64,000 nt of DNA from positions 128,332,254 to 128,396,253 of the forward strand of contig NC_133664.1 of NCBI RefSeq assembly GCF_037893015.1, in the 5' to 3' direction. Of the stretch, positions 33,186 through 45,362 are shown piece by piece (within the stretch, counting starts at the first letter, position 1; the number at the start of each line of letters is the position of its first letter). Origin of the DNA: Macrotis lagotis (Eukaryota; Chordata; Mammalia; Peramelemorphia; Peramelidae). The notes under the pieces were generated by a model. That model had not been told where the DNA came from. It did not search any database and was given only the letters and a program-made list of their open reading frames with translations. The translations under genes were made by a program, and so were the position numbers.

Positions 33186-34990
33186 GTGGTTAATGACTCT
33201 TTTGAGGATACTGACACAGCTTTGTCCAGTCTTTTATCACCAGCAGACAGTTTTGCTTTCTTGGAAGCATATATTCAGAATATCACTAAGAACTTCCCAA
33301 AGCTTGTCAGACCAGATGATAGTTACCTACTTTTGGTGATTCACTTGGGCATGAGGGATACTGGCATAAGGAACATAGAACAGATTGCTAAAGACTGTCA
33401 AGTTTTAGGCCAGAAATTTTAAACTTTGGAGCACAAATTCTCAATAATGGCATCTGTGAACTTGGGTTTTTCTTGTTTTTGTTAATTGTATTTCATCATA
33501 ATTTGTTTCCTTTGTTATCTTGCTTATTTTATGCATTCAAAACATTATTCTAAGAAATGTTCAAGGACAAAAAAATTTTTTGAACTTCTTTCTTAAGGGT
33601 ATAGAAGTTGTATTTTAATCACTGCCGATCAAAAAAAAAAAAACAAAACAAGCCTCAAGAGAGAGGAAGATTGAGAAATGAATAGATGGTTAAAGAGGTG
33701 GTATCTGAGAATCAGATGTGGATTTCTGGATCATGGCTTACAGTAAAGAAATCACAGACTTCTTTTAAAAAAGGCTAGCATGTACATAAGGATGAATAAT
33801 ATTGTATTTGCCTGCATTCTTGCAACTGTAATCAAGTGGAATTTAAACTGAAAAGGAAATGACAAAAATTTCCTATCCATATACAATAAGATAGTTATCT
33901 TAGAGAAGCCCACAAATTCAGGGAAAGGATCCAGCAGAAAAATCTTTGACTTCAGAGGATTATGCACAAATGAGTTAAAATCAGCTAAATTTGATATAAT
34001 GCAAAGAGATTAATTTGACCTGAAATTATGAAGTAGCATCATATATTATGATTCACTTCTAAGGAAATTCAGAAATCAGAGGTGGGGAGCACAACAGAGT
34101 ACATTGAGCTAAAGATAAATGAATGGGGGGAAAAAGACAAATGTTGCAAGAAATTGAAGTGATATTTTCATACATACAGAAAGAATAGATGAAAATTACA
34201 CAGACCTGGCAATTAAACAACAAACATTCATTAAGTGCTTACCATGCACAGGCACTAGGCCAGGTGCTGGCTCAAAGACACAGTAGAGTAAAGGTAGATT
34301 TTCATGCCTGGACATCCATTCAACCTCCCTTCCTTTCTTCCCTTTTCCTTCAACCTGGAGAGTGAAGGAACCTCCATCGAGAAATCCTGGTGTAGTCTAT
34401 CATGTATCTTATAAAAGAGTCTTGGAGAATAAATTTCAGAAAGCTCAGAGAAGGGATAGGATCTCATGATCTCAAATTCTATAGAGAAACACAGTCCAGA
34501 AAGGATGGGAAACCCTCAAGAATCAAATTCTGACCAGATAATTCCAGTGAGAAGGAAAAAAGAGAAGTTTTCTAAGGCTATGTGGTTGCAACTTGAAGAG
34601 GATAGAATGATAACCAGAGATTAGAGAAGACTTTTACTTTGCTTTGGGTTTTTTCTCCAGTGATCCTTAAAAAGGAATAGATGACACCAAAATGATTGAT
34701 TGTGGGTGAGAGGGAAAGGGTAGTGAACCTCTAGAAAAGAAAGTGATATCATAAAGTAACAAGTCATAACAGATGAATTTAATCTCAAACAAGTGCTATA
34801 ATTAAGTTTTGCCTCTATTTTAGATAAGTATTTGACAGTATATCTCATATTTGTGAGAAAGATGGAGAGATTTACAGCAGTTGGGTGGATTTTAAATTCA
34901 TTGAACAGACAGACCTAACAATGTCAATATGGTAGGTCGTTTCTTGTGGAGAGCTTTAAGGATTTGAATTTGACCTTGTGTTTTTTGACT
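33186..34990 (+). mobile_element. Fossil CR1/L3-type LINE: ORF1 esterase remnant and ORF2 remnants
   Basis: Three separated motifs lie on the plus strand in the order of a CR1-like LINE. First, an open stretch at 33186-33422 contains LLLVIHLGMRDTGIRNIEQI, matching the SGNH-esterase block (HVGTNDT) found in ORF1 of CR1-like elements; 33678-33737 reads MNRWLKRWYLRIRCGFLDHG, the later WL..W....G..F.DHG block. Second, 34141-34210 reads LQEIEVIFSYIQKE, a stop, MKITQTW, like the start of the ORF2 endonuclease (..ITETW). Third, about 34823-34852 reads VFDSISH, like the AFDTVSH block of the reverse transcriptase. Stops and deletions throughout show it is long dead. About 34215-34800 includes unrelated or unrecognised sequence. 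Confidence 0.65.
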
Positions 34991-35552
34991 TTTAGCAATG
35001 ATTTGGCAATTTCAGATACTATATTAACCCAATCACAAGGCATTATTTACAGAATCAAAGGCAAATTTAAATTATTATAGTGATACTAATCGCACATGGC
35101 TAGGCTAAAACAATATAATAAAATGACAATACTATAAAATTAACTTATTCAGTTGTCCTAAGAACTACCAAGCAGTGATTTTTATAAAACTAGAAATAAT
35201 CATGTTATCCATGAAAAGAAAACTTTTAAAGAAAAAGAAAAAAAGTTTTTAAAAAACTTTTAAAAGTCAGTCTAATGTAAAGTAATGGAAAAGAAAAGGT
35301 GATGCAGAAGAAATCTTGTAGTACCAGACCTCAAGTTGTGCTGCAAAGCAGCAACTGTTAAAAAGGATTTGCTGCTAATTTCAAAAAAATAGAGATCAGT
35401 TAATAGAATTGATGGAAGAACACAATCTAAAGAGGCCCAGCCTATAAGACTAGAAATCGACCTGTCAGAAGAAGTGTAGACCAAGACACACTCCAGGTGA
35501 GTCTGTGATTTAGGGCAGGTGAGACTGGAAACAGCTTAAGAAAAGCAACAAC

Positions 35553-35713
35553 AGGGGCAGGTAGATGACACATGTGGATTGAGCACTGTCCCTGGAGTCA
35601 GGAGGACCTGAGTTCAAATTCGGCCTCAGATAGTTAATAATTACCTAGCTGTGTGGCCTTGGGCAAGCCACTTAACCCCATTGCCTAGTCAGAAAGAAAA
35701 GAAAAAACAAAAA
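35553..35713 (+). repeat. Marsupial tRNA-like SINE inside the sense L1
   Basis: GGGGCAGGTAGATGAC, CCTGGAGTCAGGAGGACCTG, CTCAGATAGTTAATAATTACC, GGCAAGCCACTTAACCCC and an A-rich tail. Confidence 0.92.
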
Positions 35714-35719
35714 TAGCAT

Positions 35720-35860
35720 TGATAAAGCACTTGAAGGTTAGCAGAATGCTTAACTACCCAAGGAAATAGGTGTGATGGTCATCTCTGCTTTACAGATGAG
35801 GTAACTGAGGCAGACAAAGGTTAAGTTTAACTCTTTAAGTCAAACACTCTCCATTTCAAC
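35720..35860 (-). repeat. MIR, reverse orientation
   Basis: ATAAAGCACTTGAAGG, AGGAAATAGGTGTGATGGTC and CTTTACAGATGAGGTAACTGAGGC are the reversed MIR core; the tRNA-like end is missing. Confidence 0.7.
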
Positions 35861-37439
35861 AGTTAGCAGAAGTGCGTAATCTTTCAGCTATCTGGATGTG
35901 ATAGAACTCATGACTACAAGGGGATAGAGAGAGAACAGACAACACAATGGGCAGTTTTGATTATTATTTGTCAGTTCAAATTAGAAGGGATAGAGGTAAA
36001 CCAGGGAAAAAAATTGTCATCAAGCTTCTCTGATGAACTCATACCAAATTTATATAAATAATTGATTCAAATTTCTAAGACAAAAAAATCTGTTCACCAG
36101 TGTCAAAGGATGTTATTGAACAGTTTTGAAAGGAACAAGGCTATACTGTTAACAGCCATATGAAAAAATGTCTCATCACAGCAATTAGTAAAATGCAAAT
36201 TTAAAACATCTCTGAGGTTTTCTTTTACTTACCAGATTGGCTCAAAAGAAAGTGACAGAGTTGGAGAGGCTACAGGAAAGCATACAGTGCATTCTTGGTA
36301 GATCTATATACTGGTCCAGCCATTTATAGAAAAGAATTAGGAATTAGACCACCAAAATCACTATACTGTGTGATAATCTTTTGACTCAGCAATATCAATA
36401 CTAGACATATACTACAAAGAAATTGCAGAAAGAGGAATAGAAGAAGAATATTTATAGTACCTCTTTTCATAGTTGGCAAAAACTGGTGCCTACCTATTAG
36501 AAATGCTAAACAAATTAAGCTATGTAAATGTAATAGAATATCATTCCCTAGGAAATGACAACATGGTCATTGGTCAGAGAAAACTGAAAAGATCTCTGAA
36601 TTGATGCAGAGCTAACTGAAGAGAAATGGGAGAACATTTTATATAGTAACAACAACATTATAAAGACAGACAGTTGTAAAAGAATTTAGCATTCAGATCA
36701 ATGTGATGATATCACAGTTCCAGAGTACTGAAGTCAAAATACATTATTCATCTCCTACCAGAGAACATGGAAAATGGCACATGTAATTTTGGACATGGCC
36801 CATATGGGAATCTTTTTCTTTTATTTATTGTTCATTTGGGAAGGAAGGAGAGGGAAAGAAATGCTTGTTAATCAGAAAAATAAAGCTAAAAGTAAAAAAT
36901 AATTAACTGAATTTAGGTAAAGACGGTCCCACCTTGCATATTAACTTAATAGAGAGAGTTCTATATCTCAGTACCTTAGAGGGAAATACTGATCAGCTTG
37001 GAGCATTTTTAGACCCCTTTAGATCCTTCGCCATGAGAGAATATGACCTTGAGCTTTTCCTTCCTCCTCCTTCATAAAAGCAAAGCTTGGAGGCATGATC
37101 TGATGATTATGTGGCAATCAGTTGCAAAATCAAAAAGTGAAAGGGACAGCTCACAACATCAGGTTAGAATTTGGAGGAAAGGATTAAGTATTTACTGTAT
37201 CCCCTGCCAAAAATTGATAAAGTAATGAAAAATAGTGCCTGCCTTCAAGGAATTTGGATCCAGTGTGGGTAATGGAAAAGTTGGGTGAGAGGACAAGGTT
37301 GGAAAATTCAGACAAGAGTAGTGCCGAGAGAGGAGTGATAGTTTAATGGCCTTGATCTCTTCATGAACAGTTCATGGTCATGGGCAAAAGCTCACAGATC
37401 AGAAAAAGGACCACAGCAACGGAGGCATTTTCAGGATGT

Positions 37440-37680
37440 TTTTAGTTGTTTTGTTTTGTCCTTCATTCTTGAAGATGACCATGATTCAGGGAGGCATTGC
37501 CATGGCAAGCAGATGAATTGTGTTTGAGTGAGGAGGTGCTATGCTGAGTCATCAGCTTCACTTTATCATCCAGAGCCCAAAGTCACACAGCTAGATAGTG
37601 TCTGAGGCCAGATTCAAACTCCGGTCCTCTTGACTCCAAGGCCAGTGTTCTTATCCACTATGCCACCTAGTTGCCCCCTT
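37440..37680 (-). repeat. Second marsupial SINE type, full copy
   Basis: On the minus strand a tRNA-like head (GGGGGCAACTAGGTGGCATA) is followed by AGCTGTGTGACTTTGGGC and then a body not found in the common SINE, ending TGGTCATCTTCAAGAATGAAG and an A-rich tail. The same body is at 56455-56730 and, in part, at 1990-2222. Confidence 0.8.
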
Positions 37681-38000
37681 CCGGATGAAAAGCTTTTTGG
37701 TACAACAATGAAAGAGACTAGAGAGTTAGGAACAGAGCTAGAAGAAAAAATGAGTATGAATGACATGGATTCTTCATTAAAAAAAAAATGGTTCCAGGGA
37801 GTCAAGGAGCTAGAATAGCTCTTGTGAGATGAAGATTATGGGATAAATGTGAAGACATTTAGATTTTTCTGACAAATCAATTTTATGAATCCAAAATGAG
37901 GATAAAATGATTAGATAGGTGCTGTTCTGTAAGTATTTTGGGAGTTTTATGGACTCCAAGATCAGAATGAGTCATCAGTGATATAGTAGTTAGTAATAGC

Positions 38001-38028
38001 CACCACACACACACACACACACACACAG
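38001..38028. repeat. CA microsatellite
   Basis: About 12-13 CA units following CCAC, then GCGAGAGCGAG. Confidence 0.95.
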
Positions 38029-38054
38029 CGAGAGCGAGCACTCTTAGGTTTGAA

Positions 38055-38280
38055 AAATACTTTGCAAAATTACCTTATTTTATATTCATTTTTTATATTC
38101 AAGTCTGAGAGATAGATTTTTTATTTTCCCCAATTTATAGGTGAAGAACCTGAGACCCATAAGAGATTAAGTGACTTACCCAGGGCCCTTACACATCTAG
38201 TAAGTATCTGAGGACAGATTTGAACCCAAGTCTTTTAGCCTTCCAAGTCCAGTGCTTTACTACCTGTATCACCTCTCTGC
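38055..38280 (-). repeat. MIR, reverse orientation
   Basis: AATACTTTGCAAAATTACCTT, CCCCAATTTATAGGTGAAGAA, AGATTAAGTGACTTACCCAG and GATTTGAACCCAAGTC. Confidence 0.75.
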
Positions 38281-38769
38281 CTAGCTGAGTCTGTCTTGCT
38301 TGGGCTTCCTTAAAAAGAGGTATTATGTCCAAGACTAGCAAGACGATAGTCCCACTGTATTTTCTCCTATTAATGCCAGTACTAATACCACAGTTTTAAA
38401 AGGACAGTGATAAAGTAGAGGATTGTTCAAAGCAGATTGACCAAGATCATGCCATATTGAGGACTGGTTTGCAGGAATTGATAAAGTTTTATTTGGTTTA
38501 AGAGAGGACTTTTGCACCTTGGGGCAGAAGAGAATGTGAATATTATAGCTGTCTGTAGGTATTTGAGAAGATGTGGTCTTTGTTGCCCTCAGAAAGCAAA
38601 ATGAGGAGCCATAGATGAAAGTTAGACTTGATATATAAGGAAAAACTTCTTTAAAAAGCATCCAAAAGCTAAACAGGCTGTTGAAGGATGTAAGCTTTCC
38701 CTTCTTTTAATCCATTAAAAGCCCTAAAACAAAATAGAATGACTATTTATTAGGGTTTAAGGGGAAATT

Positions 38770-39400
38770 CTTTTTTTTCTTAATGAAATTTTTAACATTT
38801 CAAATATAAAAATGTGAAAAAGAAAAGAAAGACATTGCCATGTACAAAGCAAAACATGATTGTTAATATAAAATAATTTTCCACTTCAAGAAAACCTAGC
38901 TTTACTTTGCTTCCTTATAGGTTCTTTTTTCACTGCTGTGTACTTTTTATTTTATTTTTTCCTCCCCACCCCCAACCCCAAAGAAGACTGCAATTAAGTG
39001 GGGATATATGTATGTGTGTGTATACATGTATTCATACATGCACATAGATATCTGTAAATATACACATATGTAAATTATACATATGAATATTTAAAACTTG
39101 TGTATTATGTGTGTATATAAGGCTATACTATTCATATTTTCATTTGTTGTTTCTTTGAAGGTAGATAACATTTTCCTCCATAAATTAATCTACATCATTT
39201 CCTATATGCCACAGCAAATAATCCAACTCAGTCACATCCTATCTGAGAAATTGTTCTTGAAAGTTTTTTTTCCAGTTATCTGCATTCCTTCTGCATAGGT
39301 TTTATTTATACAAAAAAATTAAAGAAATCAAAATTATCCATTTTGCATTTCAACAGTATTCTCATTTTATATGTAGGTTAAGATTTTTTTTTTTTTTTTT
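38770..39400 (-). mobile_element. Probable LINE 3' end, antisense
   Basis: A T-rich start, CCTCCCCACCCCCAACCCC, TA/TG-rich repeats, then TTTCCTCCATAAATTAATC and TGTTCTTGAAAGTTTTTTTTCC have the look of a reversed LINE 3' region. The family is not established. A T run of 22 bases lies at 39384-39405. Confidence 0.35.
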
Positions 39401-42214
39401 TTTTTGTTTTCCTCTCTATCTCTCTAAAGTAATCATAAGTTCTAGAAGGAAGGTATTTCCCTTAAAAAGAAGTAATGTAGAACAAAGCTGGGGGTGTGTA
39501 TTGAAAAAAAGAGAGCAAATTAGAGTTAAAAAGAAATTAGACCATTTGTAACAATAATATATATTTTTGAAGCAAGACTTGAAAAAGTAGCCTGCTTTTA
39601 TTTTTCTAATTATTTATAATTTAAAAAAATAAAAAAAATTGATTTCCAACATTCTTAGTCTGAATTTGTTTAGACTTAAGTCACTCATAAAATAATCTGT
39701 TCTATAGGTCCACCACAGTGGAGTGGTATGTATGTATATGTGGGCTATTTCTTGACTATCTAATGTCACTAAAATAAGCATGTTTTGGTTTGTCTTTTAA
39801 GAGACAGTATTCACTAACACTTTCCCAAAACTGGTTTTTAGTCAGTTATTTTTCTTCTCTTCTTCAGCCAGTAACTCCATAGACTTCAAACTTTAAGAGA
39901 GGAAAATTAGAATTCTCAGTTAATCTACTTATGGGAAAAAATCTTTAGAATATTTACAAAAATCATTATATTTAGAGTTAGCCCTTCACATTCAGCATTA
40001 TTCATACAAGTTACATAAAATATACTTACATTTATACAGTTTCCCCAAATCTAATGAAAATAATTGTATTTTCCTTCAAATGCCAGCCCTTATTTCAGTG
40101 TGCATGAAAATAGTTTGCCTTATGTGTTATCTTTAATTCTAACAGTTTATCTGTCATAGCATGTATTTTATTTTTGTTTGTTATTTTGAGTGTTTAAGTA
40201 GTAATTCTTTAATAATTTTCCATTTTCTAGTATACCACATTTCTTTAAGTAAGAATTATGTTTATAAAATGCATTATTTGAAGAATATTTGTGCTTGTTA
40301 TTTATTTATAATTGGAATAATCAAAATTTGGAGATAATCAAGTCTCCATCTTGCTATTTGAACATATTTGGACTTCACTTGTCTTGTAAAGTATTTCCAC
40401 TCTCAGTTTCTTCCAAGGGTGGTATAATTGGAAGGCATTAACAATTGTCTTCAGTCTTCATAATTTTTTTAGTTGCTTTTAATTTCATATAGTCATATAT
40501 TCTATTTGTTTTAAAAAATCTGAGGTATATTTTTATTCAGTTTCTGGTATACAAGCTGACTCTCTTTCTTTTAGTGGTACAGTTTTGAAAATCCATAAGG
40601 CAGTCAGCCTTTCTCTTGGTGGTATGTAATTTTTGTTTAGCGGACTTCTCTCGCATGCAAAAATGATTAACCTTGTGCTGGCAATTTTTTAACATTGTTT
40701 ATCTTAGTATATGGCATGTGTGTTTTGAGGTTTTGACTTTCTGTTAATATTATGCAACAAGCAATTTTTCTAGTTGATTTGTTTTCTCATGTATAATTCA
40801 ACTTTTAAGTAGTAAGCAAAATACACTTTAAGAATAGTTTGTGATTGTGGAAATATTGATATATGTAAAATATTTATGTAGCTATTTAAAATATGTAGAA
40901 ATAAATTTCATTTCAAAAGAATTTGCAAACCTTAGTTAGCTTTTTTTAAATGTTGTTTCCTTGTCTTACCAAGATTTTAAGGGACTTTTTAAAAATAATT
41001 AAAATTTTCTGTTTATTTGAGTATAACTAAGTAGGCCCAATGCATTACTGGCAAGTTTTGTGATTTGATTATTTCACATGCTTTTCATCATTATTGTTTT
41101 AACTAGATATTTTAAGAGAGTAATTTAATGAGCCTTAGGAGTTATATCTTTCATTTCTCATTTTTTAATTACCTGGAATTAGTTATCAAATTATTTAGTT
41201 GACATGTGTTTTTGGTTCCAAAACTAAAACTTATTAGAAAGAGTGTTATCAAATTTTGCTTTGTCTATATGATGAATGCCATTGATAGTTTAGAGTAGAC
41301 CTATTATCTAAAATTAAAACTCTTCCAAATTCTGATTCTGTTTATTTGCATAGTTATAGGACAGCAAGCATCATAAAATGTTTCCTGTGTTTCCTAAATG
41401 TACATGAAACAGGTTATGGTAGGTTAGGGTAAAAGAAAAACTGCTTTTCTCCTGTTTTCAAAAGATGAACTGAGTAAATTTTTAAAATCTTATCTTTTTT
41501 ATTAACTGAAGAATCCAGAAAGTAGAGGAATCCATAGTTTTTGGATTTTTGTTTAAATCTTAGGTATCTGACTCATTTGAACTGTTTCATATCTATAATG
41601 AAACAGGAAATCTTGAGACAAATATAATGTAACATATTTTGAAATACTTTAACACAAAATTGAATTTTTATATGTTAGGTCTACTCTGTTAGTTTAAGAA
41701 GCATAGGCTCCAACCTCTTCTTCTCCATTGAGTTGCAACAGATATAGTTGGAAGTTTTGTGCTTAGATAGTTTTCCTCTTCAAATAGGGGCAGTTAGGAA
41801 AAATACCTTCATTATCAGCTTTCCAGACTAACAACATGGAGCAATAGACTAACCTCTTAGCTTAGAATGTATATTTCTGTCTCCTATACCAGGGTGGCAA
41901 AAAAGAATAGACCATAAAATTCTGTGCCCTTGACAGTTTGAAAGTAACCTCGTTCCCCTGTCTCAGGTCTAATGTGTGCTTTTTTTTATACAGTGTAGGT
42001 GAAGTAAGAAAAACATTTTTTATGTTAACAGTAACTGTTAATTCTGTAAGGGTAACTTTTTTTGGATAATTTTATTTTTCTATTCAGTATTTCTGACTAT
42101 AAATTGTTTGTAATAAGTAATTGAAGACTAGACAGGGATGATTCAAGATGCTAGTACCTTCCAAACCTACCTTACCAATATTAGTGGAGTCTGTGGTTTG
42201 ACCATAAAGGTAAA

Positions 42215-42960
42215 AATTGCTTTTTTTACATTTTTATTAAAGATATTATTTGAGTTTTACAACTTTCCCCCATCTTACTTCCCTTCCCCCACCCCCACAG
42301 AAAGCAATCTGTCAGTCTTTACTTTGTTTCCATGTTGTATATTGATCCAAATTGAGTGTGATGAGAGAGAAATCATATCCTTAAGGAAGAGACAAGAAAG
42401 TCTAAGAGATACAAGATCAGACAATAAGATATCTGTTTCTTTTCCTACATTAAAGGGAATAGTCCTTGAACTTTGTTCAAACTCTGCAGTTCTTTCTCTG
42501 GATACAGATGGTATTCTCCATTGCAGACAGCCCAAAATTGTCCCTGATTGTTGCGCTGATGGAATGAGCAAGTCCTTCAAGGTTGATCATCACCCCCATG
42601 TTGCTGTTAGGGTGTACAGTGTTTTTCTGGTTCTGCTCATCTCACTCAGCATCAGTTCATGCAAATCCCTCCAGGCTTCCCTGAATTCCCATCCCTCCTT
42701 GTTTCTAATAGAACAATAGTGTTCCATGACATACATATGCCACAGTTTGCTAAGCCATTCCCCAATTGAAGGACATTTACTTGATTTCCAATTCTTTGCC
42801 ACCACAAACAGCGCTGCTATAAATATTTTTGTACAATTGATGTTTTTACCCTTTTTCATCATCTCTTCAGGGTATAGACCCAGTAGTGGTATTGCTGGGT
42901 CAAAGGGTATGCACATTTTTGTTGCCCTTTGGGCATAGTTTCAAATTTCTACAAAGATTT
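42215..42960 (-). mobile_element. 5'-truncated L1 with intact-looking ORF2 C-terminus, antisense
   Basis: The minus strand 42916-42590 is open and reads MCIPFDPAIPLLGLYPEEM, then KIFIAALFVVAKNWKSSKCP and KLWHMYVMEHYCSIRNKEG, the standard C-terminal end of L1 ORF2p. The 3' UTR follows down to about 42215. It is the least decayed of the antisense L1 ends here. L1 ORF2p is the endonuclease/reverse transcriptase, but only the region after those domains is present, so this copy is inactive. Confidence 0.92.
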
Positions 42961-43050
42961 TATGGTATATCAGTTATGTGAAAAGAAACTACCTTTTACT
43001 AAATTGTGCTTCTTTATGAAAAAGTCTGGAAGAAATCTTTTTCTTTTTGA

Positions 43051-43405
43051 AATATATCAGGGCCTGCTAGGTGGCGCAGTGTGGCTAGAGCACCAGCTCT
43101 GGAGTCAGGAGTTCCTGAGTTCAAATGCAGTCTTGGACACTTAATAATTACCTAGCTAGGGGCAGCTAGGTGGCACAGTGGATAGAGCACAGGCCCTGGA
43201 CTCAGGAGTACCTGGGTTCAAATCTGGCCTCAGACACTTAGTAATTACCTAGCTGTGGGGCCTTGGGCAAGCTACTTAACCCCATTTGCCTTGCAAAAAA
43301 AATGAACAAATAATAATAATAATAATAATAATAATATTACTACCTAGCTGTGTGACCTTGGGTAAGGCTTAACCACATTGCCTTGCAAAAGAAAAGAAAT
43401 AAATA
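43051..43405 (+). repeat. Marsupial tRNA-like SINE, host of a nested SINE
   Basis: The head GGGCCTGCTAGGTGGCGCAG and middle run to TACCTAGCT at 43157. The copy resumes at 43341 with TACCTAGCTGTGTGACCTTG and ends in an A-rich tail near 43405. Confidence 0.9.
43158..43340 (+). repeat. Tandem-like SINE inserted within a SINE
   Basis: A complete copy (GGGGCAGCTAGGTGGC to GCCTTGCAAAAAAAA, followed by an AAT-rich tail at 43308-43336) lies between two TACCTAGCT copies (43149-43157 and 43341-43349), a 9-bp target-site duplication. Confidence 0.9.
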
Positions 43406-43869
43406 TAGATTTCAGTAGAAATATTTTTCAATATTATTTATCTATGGTTCAGTAGTGTTACCAGTGTGAGCAAATTATATTCTTATCAATGTGCCAGGTA
43501 AGATGTAAACTTTAAGTTATTGGCAATTTCATGTCAATGAAAAATAATATGGAATGACTAGGACTTTCATCATACAAATAAACATTAATTTTGTGATGTC
43601 ATGCTATTCATTGAAATAGTAATATTTTTTTAAAAGGTCTTTAGACACATGACTATATAATGAGGATTAAGAGGAAGATAAGTGCCATGTAATTTTGATA
43701 CTATTTCATTTCTCTAACTATTAGTGAAGTAAGGTCCCTTAAAAAAGAAAATCCTTGGTTTCATTGATTCAAAGGTGTCCTACCCCTGCCCCATAACACT
43801 TTCTAAGAGGATTCCATTGCACTTGATTTTATATGTCTGGTTAAGATTCACTTTTCATTACATGATTTA

Positions 43870-44090
43870 ATAGAAGGAATCATGGTGTAGTAGAAGAAAA
43901 AGTATGACCTCTGGAGGCAGAGGATTTAGATTCAGATAGGTAACTAAGCTTAATGTGTAAATACCCCTGTGTTACCTTGGGCAAGTTAGTCTGGATGGGC
44001 CTGATTTTTCCCAACCATAAAGTAAAAGGGGTTGGATTAGATGGGCTCTGAGGTCCCTTCCCACTCTAGATCTTGGATCATGAGCTATGA
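43870..44090 (+). repeat. MIR/CORE-SINE-type element with marsupial tail
   Basis: ATCATGGTGTAGTAGAAG, GACCTCTGGAGGCAGAGG, GTTACCTTGGGCAAGTTAG and GATGGGCTCTGAGGTCCCTT. The last block also occurs at about 60735-60765 (GATGGTCTCTGAAATTTCTC). Confidence 0.65.
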
Positions 44091-44835
44091 GTAGGCTAAT
44101 TGAAATAGATGAGTTTTGGAACAATTTTACTTGGTTTTGTTATTTACAGGCCTCATTATACCTTTGTTCACATGAAGACGAGAAACCTAGATGGCCAATT
44201 AAACCTTTATATATCCTTTAGAATTACTGACCTTATATGCCCGTTAGAATTACTGAGCAATAGAAATAAGAGAAAAACTAGGAATTTTAATGAAAATGCT
44301 GGGGGGGGGGGATTTAAGTATAACAGCTTTTTAGTAATATATTTTGAATTTGTGAATATAAATAAATACTAATATTTGACACAATATTTGATATTTAATT
44401 TTGAATGCAAATTGACTCTTAGAAGAAACTAAGTGATTTTTGATGCTTTAAAGAAAGAGAGAAAAGTAGTTACTTTCTATTAAAAGTACAGATTTTTACC
44501 CATTGACCAAAACGTTTAATATAATTAATACTTTTGTTTTAGGTTTGTCTAGGAAAATTTTAAAAACAAACAAGCTGTTAGTCCTACTAAAAATTTCCGT
44601 TCTGGGTTTCTTAAGCATTATGGTTCCAAAAAAGAAAAGAAAAAAAAGTAATCTTTAAAATGAGACAAAGTTAGAATTTTAAAGAATCTTCCTAGGTCAG
44701 CGTTATCTATAAATAAGATACAGTAAAGTTTCTTTTTTAAGTGCATGTTAAATGAAAAAAACATTTTTTAGTTTTTTCTTTATAAACATGTTTTCTTCTT
44801 TATTAATTAAAAAAAATTTTTTTTCTTTATTTTAG

Positions 44836-45362
44836 CACCACCACCACCACCACCACCATCAAGGGCTGGTCCTCCTCCACCACCACCACCTCCACATAGT
44901 TCAGGTCCTCCTCCTCCCCCTGCTAGAGGACGAGGAGCTCCACCCCCACCACCTTCAAGAGCTCCCACAGCTGCTCCACCACCACCACCTCCCTCTAGGC
45001 CAGGTGTTACAGTCCCCCCACCACCTCCAAATAGAATGTACCACCCCCCTCCCCCAACCCATCCTTCCTCAGCACCCTCAGGTCCCCCTCCACCTCCTCC
45101 ACCCCTTTCAATCCCTGGGTCAGCTGCGCCTCCACCTCCGCCACCACCTCCTCCACCTCCTCCTGGACCCCCTCCTCCTCCTGGCCCCTCTTCTGATGGT
45201 GACCATCAATTGACGGCTCCTGTTGGAAATAAAGCTGCTCTCTTGGATCAAATAAGAGAGGGTGCCCAGTTAAAGAAAGTAGAACAGAATAGTCGTCCGG
45301 TGTCCTGCTCTGGAAGGGATGCACTGTTAGACCAGATACGACAAGGTATTCAGCTGAAGTCT
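44836..45362 (+). CDS. WASL: WASL exon 9: polyproline region and both WH2 motifs
   Basis: This 527-nt exon lies between TTTATTTTAG and GTAAGT and encodes residues 237-412. It opens APPPPPPPSRAG, then runs of up to 11 Pro to about 45195, broken by SRAPTAAP, PNRMYHPPPP and SIPGSAAPP. This stretch binds profilin and SH3 proteins such as Nck and Grb2 in the family. Then come two WH2 (verprolin-homology) motifs that bind actin monomers: NKAALLDQIREGAQLKKV (45228-45281) and GRDALLDQIRQGIQLKS from 45312, whose final LKSV valine is the first codon of exon 10. The linker between them reads EQNSRPVSCS. The Pro-rich part seems slightly different in length and content from human as remembered (MYHPPPP for MYPPPP, for example). 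Confidence 0.98.

Larger units (their letters stand above)
35085..36895 (+). mobile_element. L1 ORF2 3' part and tail, sense orientation
   Basis: ATAAAATGACAATACTATAAAATT, GTAGTACCAGACCTCAAGTTGTG and CTGCAAAGCAGCAACTGTTA follow the late part of L1 ORF2 in the sense direction. After an inserted SINE and MIR it resumes: TTTACTTACCAGATTGGC, AATATTTATAGTACCTC and TATGTAAATGTAATAGAATATC, and ends in AATAAAGCTAAAAGTAAAAA at 36880-36895. This is the only clear sense-strand L1 in the gene. Confidence 0.75.
31133..44835 (+). other. WASL: WASL intron 8
   Basis: The largest intron in view (13.7 kb). Contents in order: L1 3' stub (31395-31510), hAT-like fragment (32462-32650), MIR (32960-33180), CR1-like fossil (33186-34990), sense L1 (35085-36895) with inserted SINE and MIR, marsupial SINE (37440-37680), CA repeat, MIR (38055-38280), probable LINE end (38770-39400), L1 end (42215-42960), nested SINEs (43051-43405) and a MIR-type SINE (43870-44090). 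The stretches 31511-32460, 36900-37440, 39410-42210 and 44100-44830 hold nothing I recognise. It ends TTTATTTTAG. Confidence 0.8.

Noticed and set aside
42138..42719. 193-codon plus-strand open frame
   Set aside because: It lies opposite an L1 3' UTR and ORF2 C-terminus that read correctly on the minus strand; the plus-strand frame has no domain of its own.
45004..45324. Open frames on other phases and on the minus strand of exon 9
   Set aside because: They are by-products of the repetitive proline codons. The real frame is the one joining exons 8 and 10 with two WH2 motifs.
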